From NCBI GenBank assembly GCA_016183805.1, contig JACPDX010000012.1, forward strand, positions 3,195 to 67,194: a stretch of DNA of 64,000 nt. Reading direction: 5' to 3'. Position 1 is the first letter of the stretch; each line of letters starts with the position of its first letter. The position numbers and the translations under genes are program-made. Under the pieces are notes generated by a model. The model searched no databases. It saw only the letters and a program-made list of their open reading frames with translations, and was not told where the DNA came from. This DNA comes from Bacteroidota bacterium. Its GTDB lineage: Bacteria; Bacteroidota; Bacteroidia; Flavobacteriales_E; Vicingaceae. Below, one piece after another: positions 56,313 to 64,000 of this stretch.

Positions 56313-57074
56313 TTAAATCTCAATACTCACCGGACAATGGTCAGAACCATATTCTTCAGGATGAATGGCTGCTTTTTTTACGTTTTTTATCAACGACTGA
56401 CTCACTAAAAAATAATCAATTCTCCAGCCCACGTTTCGGTCTCTTGCTCCACCTCTAAAACTCCACCAACTGTACGCTTTTTCTTTATCGGGATAGAAAT
56501 ACCTAAACGTATCAACAAAACCGGCTTTTATATAATTGTCCATGCCATCAATTTCTTCCTGCATAAAACCTGCATATTTGTTGTAGTTGGCTTTTGGATG
56601 GGCTAAATCTATCGGTTTATGAGCCACGTTTAAATCGCCACAAACGATTACAGGTTTTTTTTCTTCCAGTTTTTTTAAATACCTTAAAAACTCTGCATCC
56701 CATGCTTGACGGTAATCCAAACGTTTTAACTCGCTGCCCGAGTTGGGTACATAAACTACGGTTAAATAAAAATCTTCAAATTCAGCAGTTAATACCCGTC
56801 CTTCCTGATCGTATTCATGATTATTGATGTCGGAAAAAACAGTTAAAGGTTTTGTTTTACTGATGATTGCCGTACCTGAATATCCTTTTTTTACCGCCGA
56901 ATTGGAATAAACGTGGTATCCTTCTAGGTCTTTTAAAGCTTCTGCAACTTGGTCGTCCTGTGCTTTGGTTTCTTGCAGACAAAGTACATCGGGATTTAAC
57001 CGTTTAATTTGTTCAAAAAAATCTTTTTTAGCAACTGCTCTGATGCCGTTTACATTCCAGGAAATTAATTTCAT
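56313..57074 (-). CDS. Exodeoxyribonuclease III (Xth/ExoA family), 253 aa
   Basis: AP endonuclease/3' exonuclease of base excision repair. Catalytic motifs: SWNVNGIRA (Asn7), CLQETKAQ (Glu35), GDLNVAH (Asp/Asn), GWRIDYFLVS and GSDHCPV (Asp-His). Length is normal for the ExoA/Xth group. Convergent with the LRR T9SS gene. Confidence 0.95.
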   Translation of the reverse strand: MKLISWNVNGIRAVAKKDFFEQIKRLNPDVLCLQETKAQDDQVAEALKDLEGYHVYSNSAVKKGYSGTAIISKTKPLTVFSDINNHEYDQEGRVLTAEFEDFYLTVVYVPNSGSELKRLDYRQAWDAEFLRYLKKLEEKKPVIVCGDLNVAHKPIDLAHPKANYNKYAGFMQEEIDGMDNYIKAGFVDTFRYFYPDKEKAYSWWSFRGGARDRNVGWRIDYFLVSQSLIKNVKKAAIHPEEYGSDHCPVSIEI

Positions 57075-57126
57075 AGTCTATTATTTTAAAAAATCCAAAA
57101 TACTATTTTTTATTCAATTTTAAACA

Positions 57127-57273
57127 AAACCACATAGATACATAGTTTATTATTAAACGTAAATTAAAAAGTTATATTAAGTTTTACAGTAGTTTATCCC
57201 AATGAATTGGGATAACTATGATGCTCTTTAAAAAATAAATTGGAGTAAATTAGTCTATGTTTCTATGTGGTTT
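57127..57273. repeat. MITE-like element with 19-bp terminal inverted repeats and an inner palindrome
   Basis: AAACCACATAGATACATAG (57127-57145) is complementary, with one mismatch, to CTATGTTTCTATGTGGTTT (57255-57273). Inside, TTATCCCAAT-GA-ATTGGGATAA (57194-57215) forms a second perfect hairpin. No ORF. Fills most of the 233-bp spacer between exonuclease III and the DUF4268 gene. Confidence 0.8.
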
Positions 57274-57312
57274 AATTATTTGTATAAAAGTAATTTAATG
57301 GTAGTGTTTGGT

Positions 57313-57320
57313 TATCTTTG
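57313..57320 (+). promoter_or_regulatory. Putative -7 element for the DUF4268 gene
   Basis: TATCTTTG (TAnnTTTG), 23 nt before the ATG at 57344. It excludes an in-frame TTG at 57308. Confidence 0.5.
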
Positions 57321-57343
57321 GAGCATACAAGTTCTATATAATA

Positions 57344-57802
57344 ATGTATTCCAAAGAAGAAAAAAAGAACATAAAAGTTGAATTCTGGAACAAGTTTTCG
57401 GTTTACATGCGTAAACACACTCAAAGACATGGTACCGTGAATTGGAGCAATTACAAAACCAAAATCAAGGATTTGTATTTTAGGTTAGATTTTAACGAAA
57501 CCGAAGCTCGTTTTTCTATTGAATTACAACACCCTGATAGCATTCGTGAACTTTTTTACGAGCAATTTACCGAACTAAAAGTTTTGCTCGAAAAGGCTTT
57601 AGGCAATAATTTGGTTTGGGAAGAATTGTACATTAACGAATACGATAAACCGATTTGTAGAATTTATGTGATTTTACCCGATGTAAACCTGTTTAACAAA
57701 GAAGACTGGACTAAAGTGATTGATTTTTTTGAAAAAAAGATGATAAAACTGCACGTGTTTTGGTTGGAATATAAAGAGATTTTTAAAAATCTTGAAAAGT
57801 AA
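57344..57802 (+). CDS. DUF4268 protein, 152 aa
   Basis: Stand-alone DUF4268 domain (EFWNKFSVYMRKHTQRHGTVNWSNYKTKIKDLYFRLDFNETEARFSIELQH-type pattern, seen at residues about 10-60, and YDKPICRIYVILPDVN). In other proteins the domain is often attached to a PD-(D/E)XK-like nuclease part, which is missing here. Its stop overlaps the next gene's ATG by one base (TAATG), so the two are coupled. Start at ATG 57344 is set by the promoter element. Function unknown. Confidence 0.8.
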   Translation: MYSKEEKKNIKVEFWNKFSVYMRKHTQRHGTVNWSNYKTKIKDLYFRLDFNETEARFSIELQHPDSIRELFYEQFTELKVLLEKALGNNLVWEELYINEYDKPICRIYVILPDVNLFNKEDWTKVIDFFEKKMIKLHVFWLEYKEIFKNLEK

Positions 57803-58557
57803 TGATTAACGATTTTATTCATGAATTAGAAACGTTAACTAATCAACAACTCTCAACAGAAACTACCGAAATAGGTAGTTTAATTCGACTTAATTCAATA
57901 GTGGTTATTCATTTTATTGAATTAAATAAATTAACCCAAAACCTTGATTTACCAGCTTGGAAAGCAAAAAATAAGTTGGAAAACACCATTTCTATTTTTG
58001 AAAACGAATGGCGAGATAAAAAGGCTGGGGTTCTTTCTCGAATAAAATCGAAGTTGGGGTTGAACAACAAAATTTATGCGAGAAAAACTACCGTTAAAAA
58101 ACTCAATAGGAGTGAAGCATTCGATTTCTTAGCTCAAAACCACATCAACGATGCATTAAAAACCAAATACAATTTTGGATTAATCTACAATAATGAACTT
58201 GTTGCCATTGCTTGTTTCGGACCAATTATGCACAAAAAAACAGAAGGAAAAGGAGAACTATCAGGCGAATTGATTCGATTTTGCAATAAGCTTGATTATA
58301 CGGTAGTGGGTGGTTTAAGTAAATTGCTCAAGTATTTTATTACCCAATACCAAGTGGATGATGTAATGACGTATATCGACAAAGACTGGTCGGACGGAAA
58401 AAGTTTTATACAGTTGGGTTTTGAGGTGGTGGGCGAAAAACACCAATTTCCTCATTATGTTGACTTAAACCAAAAACAGTTTACTCAAGAAAGCAACGAA
58501 ACCGTTACCATTTACAAATCGGGGCTGATGAAGTTGTTGTTAAAGGTTGGAAAATAA
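57802..58557 (+). CDS. GNAT/Mom-like protein of unknown function, 251 aa
   Basis: N-terminal segment (about 1-85) is unrecognised. From KIYARKTTVKKLNRSEAFDFL it resembles the domain found next to homing endonucleases and in phage Mom-like, GNAT-related proteins: LIYNNELVAIACFG, GELIRFCNKLDYTVVGGLSKLLKYF, VMTYIDKDWSDGKSFIQLGFE. No nuclease motif is visible. It is translationally coupled to the DUF4268 gene. Molecular function is not established; DNA-associated chemistry is a guess from relatives. Confidence 0.6.
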   Translation: MINDFIHELETLTNQQLSTETTEIGSLIRLNSIVVIHFIELNKLTQNLDLPAWKAKNKLENTISIFENEWRDKKAGVLSRIKSKLGLNNKIYARKTTVKKLNRSEAFDFLAQNHINDALKTKYNFGLIYNNELVAIACFGPIMHKKTEGKGELSGELIRFCNKLDYTVVGGLSKLLKYFITQYQVDDVMTYIDKDWSDGKSFIQLGFEVVGEKHQFPHYVDLNQKQFTQESNETVTIYKSGLMKLLLKVGK

Positions 58558-58583
58558 TAGGTTCCTGTTTCCGCTGCACTACA

Positions 58584-58651
58584 CAGGAATGACGCAAACT
58601 CAAATTTTTGTCTCACATCTTATTATTCCTACTTCCTCTACGTCATTCCTG
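58584..58651. repeat. Inverted repeat of REP/MITE type
   Basis: CAGGAATGACG (58584-58594) is complementary to CGTCATTCCTG (58641-58651), 46-nt loop, with CTGCGTAGGCAG beside it. Nothing else recognisable in the 437-bp gap 58558-58994. Confidence 0.75.
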
Positions 58652-58994
58652 CGTAGGCAGAAATCTATATAGTTTAATTATTATCTACAAGGTTTACTTC
58701 TTAAAATAAAATGTTGAGAAACGAAATATATCGTTTTAAAACTAAGCTAACTGGAGTTAAACGAGAAATAGTTTGTAAGTTTAACGAATAAGCTATGGTG
58801 GAATAGATATGTGATGGTTTTCAATTTCGCATGGAGCTAAATCTTTGTGTTTTGTTTGTAACTTATTTTCTCTTTAAAAGTTAAATCAAAGATTTATTGT
58901 TGTTTATTAATTGCTTCCAATTTTCAGTTTACGACTGACCCCTACATTTAATAAAGCCATTGTTGGCAAATCGTTATTTATTTTTTATACGAAA

Positions 58995-60983
58995 TTATCT
59001 TTTAATGATTTTTTTTGTATAAGTATAGCCAGAATGATGTATTTTTAAAATATAAGTTCCAGCTTTTAATGGTATTAAATTTATTTTAGTGTTATGGTTG
59101 CTTAACTCAAAGGTGTTAATTAATCTACCATCAATTGAAGTTATCTCAACAGTCCCTTTAAAAATGGATTTAGATTCAATATTAAGTGAGCTTGTAAAAG
59201 GGTTAGGGTAAATATTAAAATCAGTAATTAACTCATCGTTTGGTTGGTCAATTCCAATTGCATTGGTAGAGTAATATCCATATCCCTTAATTTCAAGCAA
59301 ATATCTATAAAAGCCTTCTACTTTACTGACTTCAAACCATCCTATTAGAGTGTCGGTTGTGGTGTAAACGATAAAAGGAACATATCTTCTTTTTAAATCC
59401 CAATCTCCATAGTTATATGATGTACCGGTGTATATGTAATAGTTATATTCTAAAAGAATTAGTTCGTTTGTTGTCCATGTTAGTTGTGAATTAAATTGAC
59501 GACCAGTATCTGCTACTATCTCTGTTAAATTAGCTATTTTATTGTTTTGTAATGGCTCAATAGCTAACTTATTATTTCTATACATAGGCGATCCGAAGTC
59601 ATGAGAAAGGAAGAAAAAATCCAATATTCCATCGTTGTTCACATCTAATTTTACTTCATAATTAATAGTGCTATCTATTTCGTGGTAATGGAAACTAGGA
59701 TAATTATAATGTCCAGTATATAAATAATCGGGGTTATTTAAATAATATTTACCTGCCATCATTCCAAACGATGAGGAGTCAGTAAGAACCGAGTCACACA
59801 CACTAACAACATACACATCATAAGGAATGCTGTCAGTCATAAAATTTCCATCTATGTCCGTTAGGTTACCTGGTAGAATAATACTATCCAATATTGAAGC
59901 CGTACTAATTGTAAAATAGTTACTTGAATTAACAGCTAATAATTGCGTAAGGTTTAATAATCCATTAGTAGATGAATTTGAAAATATTAGTCTATATTCA
60001 GTAACTCCTAAACCATTAGCAAGATCATGAAAATATAAAGTTGCATCAGCACTATTGTTGTTGCTATCATTGTCGATTAGATAAATAGAGTTTGGTTTGG
60101 TGGTGGGATTTGATATCTTAACAGGATTACTGAACGTTGAAATATACCAAGTGGTATCAATAGTATTGTCTACCATACTTAAAACTACCGCCTGATAATA
60201 TTTTGAATTATCAACAATATCACCATTTACATCAGTAGTAGTTTGGGTAAACTGAATATTGTATTGAAATGAGGTAGGATCATTTATTACATAATTAGTT
60301 GGGTTTATTAATATGGCCGAATCAACTGTAAAAGTTGGAACTTCGGTTTCGTTAATTAACATACACCTATACTCTATAATATTAGAAGGGAAGGGATGTG
60401 GTTCCATGTATAATTTTAAAGACCGCCCGTCCAAGAATACGTTGTTATCAGCAAGTTGTAACTTGGTTGCAACCAGAGGTACGTTTTCGCCAGCTTTTAT
60501 AGGTGTATTGGGGATTGAATTAAGATAATAATCTTTAAGAATAACATAATAATTGTCAATATAATCAAAACGAACCCATCCATAATAAATATCAGTTCCT
60601 TGAGTTACTTGTATTCCTAAAAATACATTTGGAGCATATAAATTGTATGAAGGATACTGGGGAATAAAATCAGTAATTGTCGATTTATATCCTTGTGAAG
60701 AATCAATAGTGTCTCCGTAATTAAAAAAAATAGTAGTAGAATTGACAAAAGCAAATTTAGTTTGTGTAGTGCCTGTTATTTTATAAGGATGTAACGGAGG
60801 GTCGTCAGCAATTGCACGGTCACTAAAAGTTAGATCATTTGTTCCATCATTATTTATATCAATGTACTCATAATCTGTAACGGAAGTAGTACCTTGTAAT
60901 TGTTTGTCTGGATTAATATCTGTATACTGGCTAAAACAAGTAAAAGTGCTTAGGAGCAATAGTAAGGAGAGTAAGTTTTTCAT
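58995..60983 (-). CDS. Secreted T9SS cargo protein, 662 aa
   Basis: Signal peptide (ends TCFSQ), two related modules with Asp/Asn-rich calcium-loop-like text (EYIDINNDGTNDLTFSD near 40-56; KLDVNNDGILDFFF near 440), beta-rich middle, and a type A sorting domain (from about 590: FNIYPNPFTSSLNIES, GTYILKIHHSGYTYTKKIIKR). Probably displayed on or released from the cell surface; no enzymatic motif is seen. Copy 2 of the dispersed upstream repeat lies about 340 bp before its start in the same relative orientation as in the LRR gene. Confidence 0.8.
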   Translation of the reverse strand: MKNLLSLLLLLSTFTCFSQYTDINPDKQLQGTTSVTDYEYIDINNDGTNDLTFSDRAIADDPPLHPYKITGTTQTKFAFVNSTTIFFNYGDTIDSSQGYKSTITDFIPQYPSYNLYAPNVFLGIQVTQGTDIYYGWVRFDYIDNYYVILKDYYLNSIPNTPIKAGENVPLVATKLQLADNNVFLDGRSLKLYMEPHPFPSNIIEYRCMLINETEVPTFTVDSAILINPTNYVINDPTSFQYNIQFTQTTTDVNGDIVDNSKYYQAVVLSMVDNTIDTTWYISTFSNPVKISNPTTKPNSIYLIDNDSNNNSADATLYFHDLANGLGVTEYRLIFSNSSTNGLLNLTQLLAVNSSNYFTISTASILDSIILPGNLTDIDGNFMTDSIPYDVYVVSVCDSVLTDSSSFGMMAGKYYLNNPDYLYTGHYNYPSFHYHEIDSTINYEVKLDVNNDGILDFFFLSHDFGSPMYRNNKLAIEPLQNNKIANLTEIVADTGRQFNSQLTWTTNELILLEYNYYIYTGTSYNYGDWDLKRRYVPFIVYTTTDTLIGWFEVSKVEGFYRYLLEIKGYGYYSTNAIGIDQPNDELITDFNIYPNPFTSSLNIESKSIFKGTVEITSIDGRLINTFELSNHNTKINLIPLKAGTYILKIHHSGYTYTKKIIKR

Positions 60984-61323
60984 AATAAAGAAGTTAAAAA
61001 GACGAATTCAAATAAAGAGTGCTTTATATTATTAATAAATTAAGTTATTTATATACAATTAGAAAATTAAATAATGGTATTTTATTTTCTTAACAGTCAC
61101 TTTTGGTAATTTGAGTTTTTTTATACGTAATAAACAAATATTAGTGTCGACATTTTACAGATAATAATTGAATATGATACATATGCATCATATCCTCACT
61201 ATATGCTTGTTTTATATTATTAACCGTAGATTAAACTTGTAATTATCCGTTTAATAAATTAAAAGCTAACAAACGACTACAAACTTTTTCAGTAAATGTA
61301 ATATTTCATTTAATACAAAATGC

Positions 61324-61412
61324 CGAGTGTTACGTTTTTTTGGTTAAACGGTATGTTTTGAGGTGGTTTTGTGCAAAAAATGCGTATTTTTTGGTTTTTG
61401 AGGTTCAAATAA
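61324..61412 (-). repeat. Dispersed upstream repeat, copy 2
   Basis: Minus-strand match to 53784-53872; core 61328-61380 shares CAAAACATACCGTTTAACC and the flanking GCACAAAAC and CGTAACA words. It lies in the 483-bp gap 60984-61466, upstream of the 662-aa T9SS gene. The remainder of the gap is AT-rich without a recognisable gene. Confidence 0.8.
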
Positions 61413-61466
61413 AATTTTATAATATTTTATAATTCTTCTAATTATTTAAAAAATACTAAACAATGT

Positions 61467-62687
61467 TTATCTCGCAATCTCCTGTGCCGCAATCCACCCA
61501 GTAGTCCATGCTGCTTGAAAGTTAAAACCACCCGTTAGGGCATCAACATCCAGTACTTCTCCTGCAAAATAGAGGTGAGGTACTTTTTTGCTTTCCATGG
61601 TTTTAAAGTTTACTTCGTTTAGTTTAACTCCGCCGCAGCTTACAAACTCACTTTTAAAAGTAGTTTTTCCGCTGGAGTGGTAAGTGTCACGTATCAATGC
61701 TTCGGTAAGTTTGTTCAATTGCTTTTTCGAAACATCGGCCCATTTGTCGTCGTCGCCAATGCCTGCTTTGTTAATAAGGTAAGCAGCCAATTTTTTGGGT
61801 AATCCAAATTCAAATTGGTTCATCACTTTTTTGCTGCCGTATTGTTGTTTGTTTTGTTGGTATATCTCGTTTAGGTCGTCGTCTTTTTTATCCAACAGCC
61901 AGTTGACCATAAAATCAAATTCGTAGTTTTTTTCGTTCAACACCCTCGATGCCCATGCCGAAAGTTTTAAAATTACGGGGCAGCTCATTCCCCAATGTGT
62001 AATCAATAAAGCTCCTTGTTCTTCAAACTTGGTACTTATAATTTTAACTTTTGCAGCAACAGCAATACCTTGCAATTCGGTAATGGGGTTGTTAGGCAGG
62101 TTAAACGTAAACAACGATGGAGTAGGAGGTTCTACCTCAATGCCCAATTGAGTAATAAAGTGGTATTGTTCCAATTTGTTAAAACCGCCGGTGGTAATCA
62201 ATAATTTTTTGGTTTTAAAAGTATTTTGGTTGGTTTGCAGTTCAAATCCATCATCTGTTTTTTGAATGGATTCTACTTTGGTACTGTAAAGCACTTCAAT
62301 GCTGTAGTTTACCAATTCTTTGGTAAAGCAATCGATAATGGTTTGCGAGTTGTCGGTTGTCGGAAACATACGCCCGTCGGCTTCTGTTTTTAGTTCAACC
62401 CCACGTTCATTAAACCAATTGATGGTATCGGTGGGTTGAAACTGGTAAAAAGCACTCAGCAATTCTTTGTTGCCACGCGGATAAAATTTCACCAATTCTT
62501 TGGGATCAAAACAAGCGTGGGTTACGTTGCATCGTCCGCCACCCGAAACTTTTACTTTTGAAAGCAATTGAGTGGTTTTTTCAAGAATAGCGATGTTTAG
62601 TTGTGAGTTATTTTTAGCCATGTTGATGGCTGCAAAAACACCTGCAGCGCCACCTCCAATAATAATAACATCGAATGTTTTGTTCAT
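61467..62687 (-). CDS. NAD(P)/FAD-dependent oxidoreductase, BaiN/HI0933 family, 406 aa
   Basis: Flavoprotein with N-terminal dinucleotide fold (VIIIGGGAAGVFAAINMAK), the family motif KVKVSGGGRCNVTHAC, GRMFPTTDNSQTI, and the C-terminal GGVKLNEVNFKTMESK...LYFAGEVLDVDALTGGFNFQAAW block. Length is normal. Reaction unknown for most members; BaiN-like relatives reduce unsaturated substrates. A TAGCTTTG element (62692-62699, minus strand) is only 4 nt from the ATG, suggesting a leaderless transcript. Confidence 0.92.
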   Translation of the reverse strand: MNKTFDVIIIGGGAAGVFAAINMAKNNSQLNIAILEKTTQLLSKVKVSGGGRCNVTHACFDPKELVKFYPRGNKELLSAFYQFQPTDTINWFNERGVELKTEADGRMFPTTDNSQTIIDCFTKELVNYSIEVLYSTKVESIQKTDDGFELQTNQNTFKTKKLLITTGGFNKLEQYHFITQLGIEVEPPTPSLFTFNLPNNPITELQGIAVAAKVKIISTKFEEQGALLITHWGMSCPVILKLSAWASRVLNEKNYEFDFMVNWLLDKKDDDLNEIYQQNKQQYGSKKVMNQFEFGLPKKLAAYLINKAGIGDDDKWADVSKKQLNKLTEALIRDTYHSSGKTTFKSEFVSCGGVKLNEVNFKTMESKKVPHLYFAGEVLDVDALTGGFNFQAAWTTGWIAAQEIAR

Positions 62688-62691
62688 AAAA

Positions 62692-62699
62692 CAAAGCTA
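62692..62699 (-). promoter_or_regulatory. Putative -7 element of a near-leaderless BaiN-like gene
   Basis: Minus strand reads TAGCTTTG (TAnnTTTG) with 4 nt to the ATG at 62687; transcription would begin at or near the A of ATG. Confidence 0.45.
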
Positions 62700-62733
62700 C
62701 ATAAAACGGATGACTTTATCTTGCAGACCCTTT

Positions 62734-62904
62734 TGTCATTCTGAATGAAATTTGTCCCTAAATCGTTTTTCGATTTAGGTTGACAAATGAAATGAAGAAT
62801 CTTGTTATATTATTATGCGGGTTTTAATAATAAACAAGATTCTTCACTTCGTTTTATTACCAACCGTCAACCGACGGTTGAATAAAACATCGTTCAGAAT
62901 GACA
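62734..62904. repeat. Composite palindromic element (nested inverted repeats)
   Basis: Outer arms TGTCATTCTGAA (62734-62745) and TTCAGAATGACA (62893-62904); inner arms GAAGAATCTTGTT (62794-62806) and AACAAGATTCTTC (62833-62845); plus two inserted hairpins, CCTAAATCG-TTTTT-CGATTTAGG (62757-62779) and AACCGTC-AACC-GACGGTT (62862-62879). No ORF. It dominates the 389-bp gap 62688-63076. Confidence 0.85.
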
Positions 62905-63076
62905 GTCTGATAAAAAAAACGATGTGTTAAATTTTTTTAAATAAACTTTATCAATATTTTGTATTAAAAATAAAGGAATCTACTTTAATATTCAAAACAA
63001 TATTTTATCTAAATAGTTAGATTATTATTTCGATTATAATGAAATTTGCAGAATAATATTTTAATAAGTTACAATT

Positions 63077-64000
63077 ATGAATAATTTTAAACCAGCAGAC
63101 CAAATACAGGATTTACAGTATTTTGGCGAATTTGGAGGTGTAAACCCCTCTATTACAGATTCTTCAACATTTACTTTTTTACAAGCAGGCAAAATGGAAG
63201 AGGTTTTTGAAAAAGAAATTGAAGGTTGTTACCTATATTCCCGCCACTGGAATCCAATGAATCGTTACTTATCTCAAGCCATTGCAAAAATGGAAGGCAC
63301 GGAGAATGCTTCGGTAACAGGTTCCGGTATGGCAGCCATTACCAATGCTATTTTACAAATTTGCTCGGCTGGAGATGAAATTGTGTCGAGCCGAACCATT
63401 TACGGCGGTACGTATGCTTTTTTCAAAAACTTTTTACCACGGTTTGGTATAAAAACAACGTTTGTTGATTCAACCAACATGGACAAAGTGAAAGCGGCAA
63501 TTACCAATAAAACCAAAGTAATTTATTGCGAAAGTATCAGTAACCCCATGTTAGAAGTTGCTGATTTACCCAACCTTGCTAAGATAGCCAAACAATTTAA
63601 CTGCAAATTGGTGGTGGATAATACGTTTTCACCATTAATGATTTCGCCCTCCATTTTAGGTGCTGATGTGGTGGTTCATAGCATGACTAAATTTATCAAT
63701 GGTTCCAGCGACTGTGTGGCAGGAGTAGTTTGTGGTAAAAAAGATTTTATCGATTCACTTTCTGATGTAAATAATGGTGCGAGTATGTTGTTGGGTCCAG
63801 TTTTAGATAGTTTTCGCTCTGCAAGTATTCTTAAAAACCTTAGAACTTTGCATGTACGTATGAAACAGCATAGTTCAAATGCGTTGCATATCGCCACTAA
63901 ATTAAGTGAAGATGGTCATAAAGTTATTTATCCGGGCTTACCAAAACACCCTCAACATCAATTGTTAAAAACCTTATGGAATGAAGAATATGGCTTTGGA
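63077..64000 (+). CDS. PLP-dependent trans-sulfuration-family enzyme (methionine gamma-lyase-like), 3' end outside window
   Basis: 308 codons from ATG 63077 to the window edge, frame open. Cys/Met-metabolism PLP fold: PLP-phosphate region SVTGSGMAAITNAIL, GDEIVSSRTIYGGTYAFF, cofactor Asp in KLVVDNTFSP, and the Schiff-base Lys205 in VVHSMTKFINGSSDCVAG. An aromatic YSRHWNP segment near residue 55 fits gamma-lyase-type members. Likely a methionine gamma-lyase or cystathionine lyase; the distinction needs the missing C-terminus. Confidence 0.88.
   Translation, partial: MNNFKPADQIQDLQYFGEFGGVNPSITDSSTFTFLQAGKMEEVFEKEIEGCYLYSRHWNPMNRYLSQAIAKMEGTENASVTGSGMAAITNAILQICSAGDEIVSSRTIYGGTYAFFKNFLPRFGIKTTFVDSTNMDKVKAAITNKTKVIYCESISNPMLEVADLPNLAKIAKQFNCKLVVDNTFSPLMISPSILGADVVVHSMTKFINGSSDCVAGVVCGKKDFIDSLSDVNNGASMLLGPVLDSFRSASILKNLRTLHVRMKQHSSNALHIATKLSEDGHKVIYPGLPKHPQHQLLKTLWNEEYGFG

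Overview
The window is an AT-rich chromosome segment from a member of the Bacteroidota, most likely a Flavobacteriales-type organism. Four predicted secreted proteins end in type IX secretion (T9SS) sorting domains. Many genes have the Bacteroidota -7 promoter element TAnnTTTG close to the start codon. Intergenic regions carry the degenerate simple repeats and small palindromes common in this phylum. No species can be named from sequence alone. There is no rRNA, CRISPR array, integrase or complete insertion sequence.

Layout. 1-7.2 kb (minus strand): 5' part of a C1 peptidase, a GNAT-like protein, and a pyrG-yidC-DUF6438 run, then an EamA transporter. 7.2-12.4 kb: two heavy-metal-binding proteins, two small outer-membrane barrels, heme A synthase, an MFS transporter and fmt. 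12.6-17 kb: a broken GAF/PAS sensor kinase followed by an intact NarL-type response regulator. 17-27.5 kb (minus strand): FecCD/FecE-type importer, membrane-anchored patatin, a large ABCG-like transporter, two small envelope proteins and an SSS symporter. 27.6-33 kb: DUF58 protein, tRNA-Asp, a beta-helix lipoprotein, an ABC exporter and truA. 33-37.4 kb: a TPR/SpoIIE phosphatase whose 3' end is duplicated on both sides of a three-gene HipB-HipS-HipT toxin-antitoxin module. 37.4-46.6 kb: GNAT, OmpA/PD40 lipid-envelope protein, an AsmA-like gene split by a deletion, a dicarboxylate symporter, aroC and hutI. 46.6-61 kb: T9SS cargo proteins (including an M4 metallopeptidase and an LRR protein), a sulfotransferase, tRNA-Ser, exonuclease III and a DUF4268/GNAT-like pair. 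61.4-64 kb: a BaiN-type flavoprotein and the start of a methionine gamma-lyase family gene.

The most interesting structures are: (1) a HipBST-like module with two matching operators, one covering the promoter, flanked by copies of a phosphatase gene end; (2) a T9SS LRR gene lying between tRNA-Ser and a 14-nt copy of that tRNA's 3' end; (3) an approximately 85-nt repeat found upstream of two different T9SS cargo genes; (4) a sensor kinase that appears to have lost its phosphoacceptor histidine region, and an AsmA gene with a similar internal loss; and (5) several palindromic, MITE-like intergenic elements. The remaining genes are mostly ordinary housekeeping and envelope functions.
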